64,000 nt of DNA, from NCBI GenBank assembly GCA_950022655.1, contig OX465584.1, positions 49,272,723-49,336,722 on the forward strand, read 5' to 3'. The notes under the pieces are model-generated. The model was not told the origin of the DNA. It ran no database searches and saw only the letters and a list, made by a program, of their open reading frames with translations. Source of the stretch: Alentia gelatinosa. Its lineage: Eukaryota; Annelida; Polychaeta; Phyllodocida; Polynoidae. Below are positions 11,985 through 21,909 of the stretch, in pieces. Position 1 is the stretch's first letter. Every line of letters starts with the position of its first letter. A program made the translations under genes and the position numbers.

Positions 11985-12970
11985 CAATTTGGCAAGAGTT
12001 CACCACTTCAAGTATCTCGGGGTAAGTCTAGATCAGAATCTGAGCATGGCCTCACATTTGGACTCGGTAATCCGTATTGCTGCTCATAAAGCCTATGTGT
12101 TGAAGAAAATAAGAAACTTTATTGACCGAAGAACGGCCATCATCTTGTATAAATCATTGGTATTGCCCTACTTGGATTTTGCTGACATTATTTATGACTG
12201 TGCCCCGAAAGGCAAACTTGATAAACTTCAAGTTATACAAAACCAGTGTCTACGTACATGTCTATCAAGTCGACTTTACTTACCAGTAATCACACTACAC
12301 CAGAAAACGAAAACCCAGAACTTGAAAGCCAGAAGGCACAGTCATTCACAGTCAACTACATGTTCACTCAACAATCCAACCAAGAATGGGTATTATTACA
12401 TACCTATGGCCGAGTGTCTATGAAATACTACCCGCTGCTAGGAGTACAGTATCATATTCGGGCGCACTGTGACCATTGGGTCAAATGGTACATTTAATAA
12501 GTACATAAAAGGCAGGGTTTTTTTATATTTAGGTATGTAATAATAAGAAAACGTAGTGACTGAGCCAGAAGGGATGCCATTCTCGGCCTTTTTATACCAT
12601 AAATACGTCCCTCCTCCTGCGGCGTCGGGACGTATTTATGGTATAAAAAGACCTCGAATGGCCATCCCTTCGGGCTCAGTAACCACGTTTTCTCTTAATC
12701 CCACCAGGTAACCAGCCGACGAGACTCCATGACGCAGTGCTGTTTAAAATGGACTGACCAAACATTGAATCATTTAAAAATAGCACCTGTTACCGGGGTT
12801 CTCAAGCTTGGAATGAGCTTCCTGCATCGATTCGCAATATAGATACTCGCACTGCCTTTAGATCACACCAAAAGTGATGGGCGCTCTCCCAGAAGTGGCT
12901 ATGATCATCCTATAGTGTTTGGACTGAACCCAACAATTGCTGATGTGCCATTAAGGACCTAGTGCATGAA
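11985..12970 (+). pseudogene. LINE RT C-terminal fragment, split by a palindromic insertion
   Basis: Plus strand, opposite to the host gene in whose intron it lies. It begins with the RT motif VHHFKYLGVSLDQNLS, continues through AIILYKSLVLPYLDFADIIYD and LDKLQVIQNQCLR (thumb), loses frame near 12,290, and resumes after the palindrome with GSQAWNELPASIRNIDTRTAFR, the typical CR1/L2 C-terminal ending. No catalytic palm is left. A 5'-truncated, dead LINE copy. Confidence 0.8.
12545..12695. mobile_element. near-perfect palindrome, probable foldback MITE
   Basis: Two arms of about 67-69 bp, 12,545-12,611 and 12,627-12,695, match as reverse complements with few differences around a 15-base loop. 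The inner 20 bp (ACCATAAATACGTCCC side) are identical. It interrupts the LINE ORF described at 11,985-12,970, so it arrived later. No coding capacity; the transcript would form a very stable hairpin. Confidence 0.8.
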
Positions 12971-13393
12971 CTCTCATCATACATTGCTAAACTTTGAAGT
13001 AATAAACTCACTATGATATTAGTTCTGTTATAAATAATTGGAGCTCACTGATAACTTGCATAGGACATAACATTGTTTGCTACACAATCGAATGCAATCT
13101 GACAACTGAGCTGAGCATACACCACAGACATTTGTTTATTTTCTACTAATATAAGTTGACTTGAATGCTGACTATGATAAGGACAGCTATACCCTGTCCT
13201 TGTCCTTGCTGAATGAATACTATATTCTAAACTGTATTGATAGGTCTTGTCTGACCGAAATTGTTGGAGTTTGAACAAAAAAGAGTTGAAAATACCTGTA
13301 ACTTCTAGGCACTGAGCGGTATGCTCATAACGGTGCCTGCATCGATGTACCACTCAGTCTAAATAAAGAATCTAAAAAAAAAAAGGCTGTCGG

Positions 13394-13475
13394 GCAAGGT
13401 GAGAAGGTAGGGTGGGTGAGTGGAGGGGGGGTAAGGGGGGGGGGGGTAAGGGGAGTAAGGGGGTAGGGGTGAAGG
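13394..13475 (+). repeat. G-rich tract with many G-runs
   Basis: More than ten runs of three or more G occur in about 80 bases, including a run of about 14 G near 13,435-13,447 and repeated GGGGTAAG. The sequence meets the simple pattern for intramolecular G-quadruplexes on the plus strand. No gene is associated. Confidence 0.75.
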
Positions 13476-13496
13476 GTGCAGTCTGTGACAACACAT

Positions 13497-13518
13497 GCGA
13501 GAGGGTATACCCTCTCGC
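13497..13518. other. perfect 22-bp palindrome
   Basis: GCGAGAGG, central GTATAC, CCTCTCGC: a perfect self-complementary sequence with no loop, 20 bp from the G-rich tract. A second, imperfect hairpin (CCTTGTTGG ... CCAACAAGG) follows at about 13,650-13,679. Possibly pieces of a MITE; no function assigned. Confidence 0.7.
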
Positions 13519-13519
13519 G

Positions 13520-14820
13520 ACCAGGTACATAACAGAGGCAGTAACAGAGAGAGTTTGTGGGGTTTTGAAATGTGACATGCCACTGTTCACCCATGTCTTC
13601 TCTATTACGTTGCGAACTGTCTTGTCATGGGACTATTGAAATGCTACCTGTCCTTGTTGGGTCGCGGAGACCAACAAGGGTTGTCTCAGGACTGGTAAAA
13701 TAGGTCCCAGGGCTTGTTCACAGAGTATTTGGTACTGCCACACAGTGGCTGAGTGGTGGCATCCTCTGGTAGCCCTTTGTGGAACTATTATTCCCGCCTC
13801 TCCTGCCCTCTATAGGGAATGTATGGAGTTGTTTGAATGTTTTTAGAATATCTACACTGGCAACCAGAGCTACACAAAGTTAGCTCTGGTCGGGTTTAAT
13901 AAGCGGCCGCCTAGTCCGTTCACGCACCGCGCCGCCTTCGGATTACGGTACGTGAAGGTCTAACAGAGTGTGACTCTGACTGGCCAGCCACCTTTAGTGA
14001 GAGGAATTTTGTGGTTGGCTGTACTATTTATAGTATCAGTTTGACAAGGGGGAATACCGACAGGCGCTTAGTCTGCTTAAGGTCTAACAGAGCACAGCTC
14101 CGATTTGCCAGTTCCTTAGGCACTGATTGGAGAAAGGAATTTCTTGGTTGGCTCTTCTAATTTTAGTGCAAACCCAAGCCTGAGAATACCATGATTCTGG
14201 CACTATTCTAGGAATCATTATAACTCTCCAACCTGATTTGGTCCATGCCCAGTAAAAGCTACTCTAGGATCTCTGCTTGAAGAGTAACATACTGGTTACT
14301 GGCAAATCAATCAGGGCACCTTAGTACCAGCGGAGGTAGGAATTTCTACCTCAAAATGGCAGGGCATAACAGTCTCAGTTTGAGCCTGTGTGTCCTGGCC
14401 CTGGCGACAACAGACTGTACTAGAGTCTAGCGGCCGCCTTGACCCAGTAGCGGGATCTGTTACTCTCCAACCAGATTTTCAGTACTCCTTGGAGAGTGTA
14501 TCAAGTCATAACCTCAAAGCCAATTTACCATTTATTTATTTCTTTTTGTGTGTATTTTTAGGATAGAACTACTATAAAGAAAAGAATGGGTCGTATTGGC
14601 CAGTCCCATGTGGTAAGAGGTAATGCAGGGATAGCTATTCTATTTGTAGCATCAATTTGACAAGAGGGATATCCTGTCATATTGCCCGAGTGATCCTGTG
14701 TGTAATTTAAACCGCCATCCCCTTTATCGTAGAAGGGGTTGGTTGCCAAATTATAGAATATCAGGGAACCATCTGTATGGGTGTTTCCCACCCTAACTCA
14801 ATAGTTTTCAGACGTCCTGC
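13520..14820. repeat. intronic DNA with a diverged tandem duplication
   Basis: Segments starting AAGGTCTAACAGAG near 13,953 and 14,079 are duplicates, each running into a TTGGTTGGCT-type phrase. A phrase with ATCA(G/A)TTTGACAAG(G/A)GGGA occurs at 14,035 and 14,650. GCGGCCGCCT occurs at 13,901 and 14,429. No gene is supported. Confidence 0.45.
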
Positions 14821-14824
14821 CCCA

Positions 14825-14895
14825 GCCATGCCCTAACCCTTACCCTAACCTTGCCTAACTTAACCCTATCCCTAATCCTAACCCTACCTTTACCC
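14825..14895 (+). repeat. second interstitial telomere-like tract
   Basis: CCCTAACCCTTACCCTAACC followed by CCTATCCCTAATCCTAACCC-like variants. Same composition as 11,344-11,480, in the same orientation and in the same intron. Confidence 0.7.
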
Positions 14896-15456
14896 TATAC
14901 CGGACGGACCAACCAACACACCTCTCTGCCATATTTGCGGCCAGTTCTTGGACCACAGCGGTGTCATTTAATCGGTTCCGACTTCACACAGTATCAAGTT
15001 CAGAGTCCGCACGGTATATTCAGAGTATACCAGGTGGAAGATGACGAGGACCCCTCCCCCCCCCCCCCCCCCTTTCATTTACTCAACTCAGCTGGCACAG
15101 GGCACAGTAACAGCAGTCCATGAATCACACACTCCTGGCCATCAACCAACTTCCTATAAACTATACACACACCTGATGAAAACGATCTCCCTCCACCTTT
15201 CATTTACACAACTCAGCTGATATATATTTTGGCCATTTTGGATGAGGGTGGGGTATCGCTTTTATAAATTTTAAGTTAAGCAGTGAATAAATTTCTCGCG
15301 TCAAGGCGTCGTCAAGTTACCGTGGTCTCTTCCAATTAATTCACCCAAGGATTTCAAAGGAGTTAGATGATTGCAAAGTTATATGTGATTATTCTCTACA
15401 TTCTAAGGATCTTTAGAAATAAGCAGAAATAGTGAAGGAAGTAGAAAATACATTAC
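14896..15456. other. intron 3 of the DUF1647-like gene, 5' part
   Basis: Intronic DNA with a poly-C run of about 20 bases near 15,052-15,072 and nothing else recognised. It ends at the exon 3 donor GTAATG. Confidence 0.45.
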
Positions 15457-15561
15457 CTGAATAACCAAAGGCTTCCAAGCACAACTGCGTAAATTCCGGA
15501 AATGTGGTGGGTATTTCGTCATGTTGAACTTCACATATGTAACTCTGCACCATTTTCTGAC
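15457..15561 (-). CDS. DUF1647-like membrane protein, coding exon 3
   Basis: A 105-base, 35-codon exon in phase 0 on both sides, too short to be seen as an open frame with its own start. It follows an acceptor ending ATAACTAG and precedes the donor CAG|GTAATG. It encodes VRKWCRVTYVKFNMTKYPPH and then FRNLRSCAWKPLVIQ, the expected block between the 'YYDLGL' exon and the 'HPVVAWFDAS' exon. The pattern (basic/Cys, KFNxxKYPPH, AWKPL) matches my memory of DUF1647 proteins, and joining it restores an unbroken frame. Confidence comes mainly from both splice sites and frame agreeing. Confidence 0.72.
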
Positions 15562-15569
15562 CTAGTTAT

Positions 15570-16440
15570 CGATATATGAAATGTATTTACTACATATAGA
15601 GGAGTAAAGCCAGGAATAGTTCAGCAGAAAGATGGACTCATGAATTCTCATGTATACAGAGCACATGTTTCACCAAATTGAACATTTCAGCTGTACCCAT
15701 GAGGAGATATATGTCTTTGCTCCCCTCTTTTACTACAGAGGTTATAAAACATGAAAAAATAACATGTATTGCATCAATTATTTTCATCAAGATGCTCTAG
15801 TGGTAGGATCATTTATTGCTTTTTTAGGGGCTTGCCAAAAATGTTGGGGAATTAAATGTGTATAGCCCTTACAAAAGTACAAGAAAGTTTGAAATATCAG
15901 TTTCACCCATATTACCCTGAGATAAGACTTATATTTCATGATGGTATTTAGAATGAAATTGGAATTTCATTTAGAAGGAACTTAGAATTACAATTAGACC
16001 AAATAGATGCATTTATTGTAATCTTGAGAATTTCAAAAATAAGAGGCTTATGCTAGGTTTACACCATCACCCAAGCTGTCCAGACAGCCTCAACATGGCA
16101 TCGCCATACTCGCGATGTACTCTTGGCCTTATGTTGTCAGCATCATAGGTTGACTTGACTGTCGGGGAGTTGACAGGGACGTTTTTGACCATCAAAAAAT
16201 CTACCAGAACAGTCTTGGCAACCCGTCCAGGGTTTATGACTTCTGGGGTTTGTCCCAAGTGGATAGGGCTTCTGTCACAGACCTCAACTCATCTTAAGTC
16301 ATCAGGCTCTGTGATCTTAAGTCACCGGGTTTTGGTCGCAGACTTATAACAGAGGCAATCAACTTAGGGCTGGTGCCATTGGGAAGCCCGGCGACTTATG
16401 GCATGTCGCCTGTTAATGAAGCCCGTTGACTAAAGGCGAC
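15570..16440. other. intron 2, nothing recognised
   Basis: Intronic DNA between exon 3 and the transposon-derived ORF. No domain, array or RNA gene recognised. Confidence 0.35.
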
Positions 16441-16530
16441 TTTCGTTTGATGTTCACCTTGACCTAAGGCCTGGTAGGTTGAGTTACAAATGGGTTAGAT
16501 TTAATCCTGTCGACTTGTGTCTGCCTTTGG

Positions 16531-16540
16531 TATATATAAG
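16531..16540 (+). promoter_or_regulatory. TATA box upstream of the MADF-like ORF
   Basis: TATATATAAG lies 82 bases before the ATG at 16,622, a spacing compatible with a pol II core promoter with a short 5' leader. No promoter mapping is possible from sequence alone. Confidence 0.4.
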
Positions 16541-16621
16541 ACGGCATGGCTGACAGGTCTTCATTCTGCTTCAAGCAGCCCCAAACCACACATCTCACCA
16601 CTCTCTACCTGGTCCACAAAA

Positions 16622-17510
16622 ATGCCTCCAAAGAAGCAGAAGCACAGAAAGGCTACTACTACTGCTACTACTACCACTAACACAACTAAGATACATGTTC
16701 AGCCTGCTGTTACGCCAGATGTTCCACAGGTTCTACCAGGTCCACCAGATATACCTGAGACTATGCTGATGTTCAGTCCACTGCACACCTGCGTGATTCA
16801 GATTCTGAAGACCAGGGACCAGCAACTGCTGCAGAGCCGGGTCATCATAGGCAGATGAGGGGCAGCCCGGACCGCGTCCACGTCAATATGTCTGCGAGAA
16901 CAACAAATTATTACGAACTTCTCTGAAGAGGAAAAGGATGAAGTTATCCAATACCTGCACCATCATCCTGAACCATATTCAAAACGTCTGGCTGGCTTCA
17001 AAGATGCCTTGCTAAAATACCAGTTGTGGATGGAGAAGGCACAGTCCATTGGCCACACACCATAGAACTGAAGACTTGGTATGAAAGCAAGCCGACCAAG
17101 CTCGGCAAAATCTGCAAAATAGTGTCCAAGTCCAGTGAGGGTAAAGAAGTACTGACGGTGACTGAGTGGTGGATATGGGCCAGATTCCAATTCCTGGTTC
17201 CACACATCATCATACTGAGAACTCGGAATATATGTAACCCGTCATCCAGTGCCAGTGTTCCAGGCTGACGATCTTCCTGCATGTCAACCTACAAACAGCC
17301 ACATTGCCAACAGTTACACCATCTGCTGCAGGGGCTGATCCTGGCACAATCATGACAATGCTGCGGAGAGTATTAAAGGAAGTCTTGAAGTCCCACCAGG
17401 TGGCTGCTGCTCCTGATCCTTCATCTGCCTTCACCGGATACATTGACGAAAAGCAAGAAAGATTTCTATATCTGATAATTTTACAGAATTCCTGATGAAG
17501 ACAAATCAAT
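16622..17510 (+). pseudogene. MADF/Myb-like DNA-binding protein remnant, probably transposon accessory ORF
   Basis: Starts MPPKKQKHRK, then a Thr-rich stretch, runs to a stop at 16,858, and is frameshifted afterwards. A second frame (about 16,895-17,060) reads SEEEKDEVIQYLHHHPEPYS and then LLKYQLWMEKAQSIG; a third (about 17,065-17,215) reads LKTWYESKPTKLGKICK and LTVTEWWIWARFQFLVPHI. Together these follow the order of a MADF/Myb-SANT-like domain: acidic start, aromatic 'W' helix, KTWYESxRTKxGKL, then LTxRxxWIxxxFxFLxPHI. Such proteins are often the DNA-binding partner ORF of PIF/Harbinger-like transposons or derived genes. It lies opposite to the host gene in intron 2 and is inactive as it stands. 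Assignment is from pattern memory and moderate. Confidence 0.5.
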
Positions 17511-17754
17511 TTGTTGAAACGAAACCATCACCTATAACTCATCACATCAGCTTGCCTGTACTCATCTGTTATCATCAATAACACTTTTTTAATTGAAACG
17601 GAACAAGTCTGGTTTTGTGTGGTTTCCACCCTTACTAATTTTACAGAAACTTTGTCCTCCAGAATGTTCGACTAATGCAATAAGCCAAAGGGCTTTCCCT
17701 CGTGAAATCGTTTCTGTAGTTTTGACAGTTTCTTTTCAGACAATCTGCCAAAGG

Positions 17755-18640
17755 TCACACATTCAGGTATTTACCTACAAGATAAGGGTCACCATAACCA
17801 AAATTTGCGGGATCTAACAAGTCCGCTGTCATACGGCAGGATTGAGAGCCGACCTCTACCTGTCCATATAGGGATCCGATCGTTGAGAAAGGCAATATGA
17901 TCCTGCAATTTCCATATTGGGCAACTGTCGATCTTAGCATTGACATGCGAGCAGAAATAACATTATCAATAGACTGTTTAATCACATCGCAGCGCAAGTG
18001 ATAATCAAGAAATAAAGTTACACACCTACGCTTCTTCTCGTGTTTGGCTGTACATGTGTTCACTTGCTCCACTGGTATCCCTTGAACCCCTGTCCAAGTG
18101 GGAGTAGTACTACTGAAAACGAGTAAGCTAGGTGACAGATGAGCCAGAAGAGACCTCCGGGATACCTGTAGAATTCATTACCCTGGTCGCACCATAAGAT
18201 CATTGGAGTAGAAGATGCCAGCTGTCGATTTTCCTGAACGTTCCCTCTGGGCCATGGAAGTAATTCCCCAAAGTTCTTCCGATCCTTACTGCAGCCACTG
18301 TCCATGTCCCCTCGTCCACCATTTGGCTTGTCCTGAGAATCGCCAACCACATCTCCGCCATCATCAATGTGAGTGTTGACATTTCAGAGTGCAAACACTG
18401 AAAATCTGATTTATAATGGAGATTTTCAAGTCTTATACAAGATGGTAAGTCAGGATCTTCAGAAACGTCAGACCGTGTACTCTCAACCCTGGGTTGGGCC
18501 ATCCACCTCACCTGCAACAGGTGGGTCCACGACTGAACTATGCATTAATTTTTAAAAGCTCCCGTTTAGTTACTCCATTCTGGTCCAAAATAGATCACAT
18601 GCACAATGTATGGAATGGTGCCGATGCTACCAGCATGCCC
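17755..18640 (-). pseudogene. broken coding remnant, weakly adhesion-GPCR-ectodomain-like
   Basis: Several minus-strand frames carry protein-like sequence in order but not in one frame. One reads EDPDLPSCIRLE (18,440-18,480), like the end of a hormone-receptor (HRM) motif 'W.DPDLxxC'. Another, 17,770-18,070, reads SIDNVISARMSML and RIILPFSTIGSLYGQVEVGS. A possible donor GTAG|GTAAAT follows near 17,780. I do not recognise a family with confidence; an adhesion-GPCR HRM/GAIN remnant is the best guess. It sits inside intron 2 of the DUF1647-like gene on the same strand, so unrecognised exons of a separate gene are also possible. Confidence 0.22.
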
Positions 18641-18971
18641 GCGAGGAGGTGCACAGTAGATGGTTTACATGACTGATGCTAAATATCCCTGGGGTATATT
18701 TCTGGCAAATATAGTATGTAGACACACTTGGATGGTTTTTTAATTTTTATGCAGCCCATAACTGCTTGATAAACTTGATTCTTTTACTGGGCGTGTATTC
18801 TATCAGACCACATTCCTTTCTCAGTTCATTTGAACTCATAAACCTGTAGAGTAAACCTCGCCTCCCACACTTATGTTAGCCCCATCAACTAATTTTTGGT
18901 CACCATGTCTGCCATCATGGATTTTGAGCCTGGAGTCTTTTGAACTTCCCCATACACACATAACTTGGGCC

Positions 18972-19230
18972 GTGTTCTTTAGTCAAGATAATCTCACCCT
19001 AAGACCGTCTGAAGACAAAAGTGTGCTATAGACAAGATATCATAGATGATCTTAGAAATATCTTAGGCTGAGACGACTTAGGGGTGTTAGAGCTGTTTTT
19101 TAGTCAAGATTATCTTAAGACATCTTAGGCTATCTTAGCTCAAATTGGCTCCAAAACGGTCAGCCAAAGACAAGGTTGAAGGTGTCGTAGAGGTGTCTTA
19201 GAGGTGTCTTAGAGCCAAGTAACCAACATG
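18972..19230. mobile_element. possible Harbinger-like MITE
   Basis: Opens GGGCCGTGTTCTTTAGTCAA and contains repeated TCTTAG(A/G), AGTCAAGAT(A/T)ATCTTAAG-like and GAGGTGTCTTAGAGGTGTCT phrases in both orientations. The composition is that of a short inverted-repeat element, but the right border and a target duplication were not resolved. Confidence 0.35.
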
Positions 19231-20628
19231 GCGAACTTGTTCCGACCACCACGCCAGAAGAAAATCGGTTCTATATCAGAATCAATTTCTTTTGATTTGT
19301 ATCTTAATATCTAAAATTTCTATTCAACAAATATGTATATTCAGTACCAATTTCTCTTTGAGTGTCCTCTGGTTGGATCTATTATTTATTCTACTATACT
19401 CGTATAAATGTTGAAACTCTATTTCATATATAGTCCACAGCATAGACCACATGTTTTATATGTATTTATGCAGCCATAATGGCTGTATTTGGTATCCAGC
19501 ATAGACAGCATACCAATATGATGTCTACGTTGGGATAGACATACATAGACATATAGCTAAAAAAACAGAAAGTCCCCCACGTACACATTATCAGATAACA
19601 GACTCCTTACATCAACTCTCAACTGGCCATGTAGTTTCTCCCGTGTGTGAAAACACTTACTTTCAGCCTATAAAATGCAATAAGGATATTTGATATATAA
19701 AGAAGGCTAGACTTACACCCTATGGTGATTTGAAAATAAAAACTTTTAAAACATCTTTAAAAGAACAAAAGATTGCTGTGTATATTACATGTGTAGTGGT
19801 CACCAGCTATATAGTTCTTAGGCCTATATGATCATTAAGATTATATCTGGCAAGTTAAGAGTTACCCTACATAATTTACTACAGTCATAAGTCAATGCAG
19901 AATAGTGTAAATAAGCGAATCAAGTAACCCCAACTCAGAGAGTAAGATAAAGACCAAGAAGTACAATAATCATGAGGCTTTATTTACAAAACTTAGGTCA
20001 TTGTACATCTTAATGGAAGAGCCGAAGCTCACCTCCAGGCAACACACGTACCCCAGTTCAAGCGCTAGGTAACGTCATGATGGAACCAGACACCATCAAC
20101 CAAAGTTGAATCGGCCAGGTTAAACCATCAAAAGAGTGTAGAAGACCACACTCTAGTGATGTCATAATCATAAGTAGTTTCTTCCTCATAGAAGGACCAT
20201 GGGAAGAGACCTATGGCCTCACTGAGACCAGGGCTTATATATGCAGCAGTGCACTGGTCCATCTCTATATATAGCAGAGATTGGAATAACCGGACAGTGG
20301 CGTGAATAGAGATTGGTAAGGGTTTTCACTGTATGTGTACACCGAAAAGGTGTAGATATGACGTAAAATAGGATTACCTTATCTATGCCTGATCTGACAC
20401 ATCTGAATGGGTCATCCTGTGACTTGTGCTTTATTAATTAAGTTCACTAATAGCAACTGGCAGAAATCTGACAACCAATACTATGGTTGATATTTCTTCT
20501 CATTGGCCTTGCGCTCAGAGAAATTACATACAAGTAAATTCTAAAGCCCATCCTTTATTGACCATAATCGTTTTCTACGTTAAAATATTGTCGTATGAAA
20601 TACGTGAACAACACAGACCCTGCCTTAC
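19231..20628. other. intron 2, 5' part, nothing recognised
   Basis: AT-rich intronic DNA between the MITE-like segment and exon 2. No supported coding or repeat structure. Confidence 0.35.
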
Positions 20629-20880
20629 CTGCTTCACCTGATTCTCCAACAGCCCCAAATCATAGTAGAATATTTTGTGGGTGGATGGCAGGTTCTTTTG
20701 GATAGAAGCAATGCTATCAACGGACTCCTTAAAGTGGCCTTTATCCGCTGCAGTAACAAACACTGTGTGTTTCACATGGTCATCAGTAGCCTTACCAATG
20801 ACGCGATTAGCTAATTCTTGCAAGTTGGCTGGGCTTTTGGGTAAGTCTGAACGTTGCTTCAGAGCTTTGTTTGTCAATGC
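20629..20880 (-). CDS. DUF1647-like membrane protein, coding exon 2
   Basis: A 252-base, 84-codon exon, phase 0 on both sides. Acceptor TATTTTCAG precedes ALTNKALKQR; the donor is CAG|GTAAGG after NQVKQ. The exon holds the N-terminal conserved block HTVFVTAADKGHFKESVDSI and NLPSTHKIFYYDLGLLENQV, which follows the pattern 'VTAAxxxHFxESxxxIxSxQxxLPxxxIxxYDLGL' that I recall for DUF1647 and related glycosyltransferase-like families. The DLG could correspond to a nucleotide-sugar-binding fold, but that is inference. It joins exon 1 (membrane anchor) to exon 3 with no frame change. Confidence 0.78.
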
Positions 20881-20889
20881 CTGAAAATA

Positions 20890-21630
20890 TAAGCAAATAG
20901 TTTCTCATGATTACTCATCTATCGAAAAAATATTAAGAACATTAATTCAGAAAGGTATCATACCTATACTCTTATTGAATTCAGTATGATTTCTATAAAT
21001 TTATATAATCCAATTCAACCCAATGTGAAATTCATCTCTCCGAGGTAAATGTGTTAAACATTAGAGCTATACAATATATGAAAGATTATATTAACCATGT
21101 AGATCTAAATTCTCTGGTTAAAATACTTTTTATTTCATATTATATATGTGGGTAAGCAGTACAACCAGGTTAACAATGTACGAGACTTCATAGGTTAAGT
21201 GCACAGCGAGTCGGTTGAGCTTCAAAATATTATGAACTTAGATGATTACTAGTTTTGTAGCTAGTGAGTTATTACATGGGTATGGATGGTGATATAAAGT
21301 TTAGAGAATGTCATATAAAGTTTAAAGAATGTCATAACATGGTTAATGATTTCTAGAACATTGATAACTTTTAATGGAAATTGTAGATTTTATCATGGAA
21401 ACAATGTTTTTACTTGTACTTTTTATTTCATGTTGATAACCATGATATCGATTTGAATATTTGATGTTGAAGGTCTGAAATACTTTACTGCTTAATATTT
21501 TTGATTGTGTGCATGTGTGGAGGGGGATGCATAGCTTACTCATACGGTCTGCTGTCTGAAGGCAGTGTTCCACCCTGCCAATTCATGTTCTCCCCAGTTC
21601 TCTCCCCGTTCTTCACCAAATAGTGCCGTA
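20890..21630. other. intron 1, nothing recognised
   Basis: AT-rich intronic DNA. Near-duplicate phrases TATAAAGTTTA(G/A)AGAATGTCAT occur at about 21,292 and 21,313; otherwise nothing. Confidence 0.35.
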
Positions 21631-21637
21631 TGTGTTC

Positions 21638-21900
21638 TTACCACATTAGCGCTCCAGTAACCACTTGGGTATTGTCCGAGATTATTAGGATCTTTCTACC
21701 TGACGATAAATTCTCCCATCGATAAGCAGCACAAATCATGGGCCATAATTCCCTGACGTTAATATTCATGAAATCATAATGCTCAGAAGGAGACTCGCAG
21801 TAATAATGGCGTTTGAAAATATCTGAAGAAACCATTGAATGATCCCAAGCAATTACTAACGAATCATTATCATAATAGCTAGCCCCAAAACCAGTCATGC
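21638..21900 (-). pseudogene. retroelement RNase H-like fragment (possibly DIRS/YR type)
   Basis: The minus-strand frame starts MTGFGASYYDNDSLVIAW, then INVRELWPMICAAYRWENLS, then KILIISDNTQVVTGALMW. This is the order of an RNase H fold: an A/GxG(F/A) first strand, the 'xN..E' helix with a catalytic-type Glu, and a (S/R)DN third strand. The spacing and the 'W..L..G....SDN..VV' ending look like the RNase H of DIRS-type or related retroelements. It ends in a stop just after the motif, and no RT or recombinase is nearby. Type assignment is tentative. Confidence 0.45.
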
Positions 21901-21909
21901 ATTATGGAT

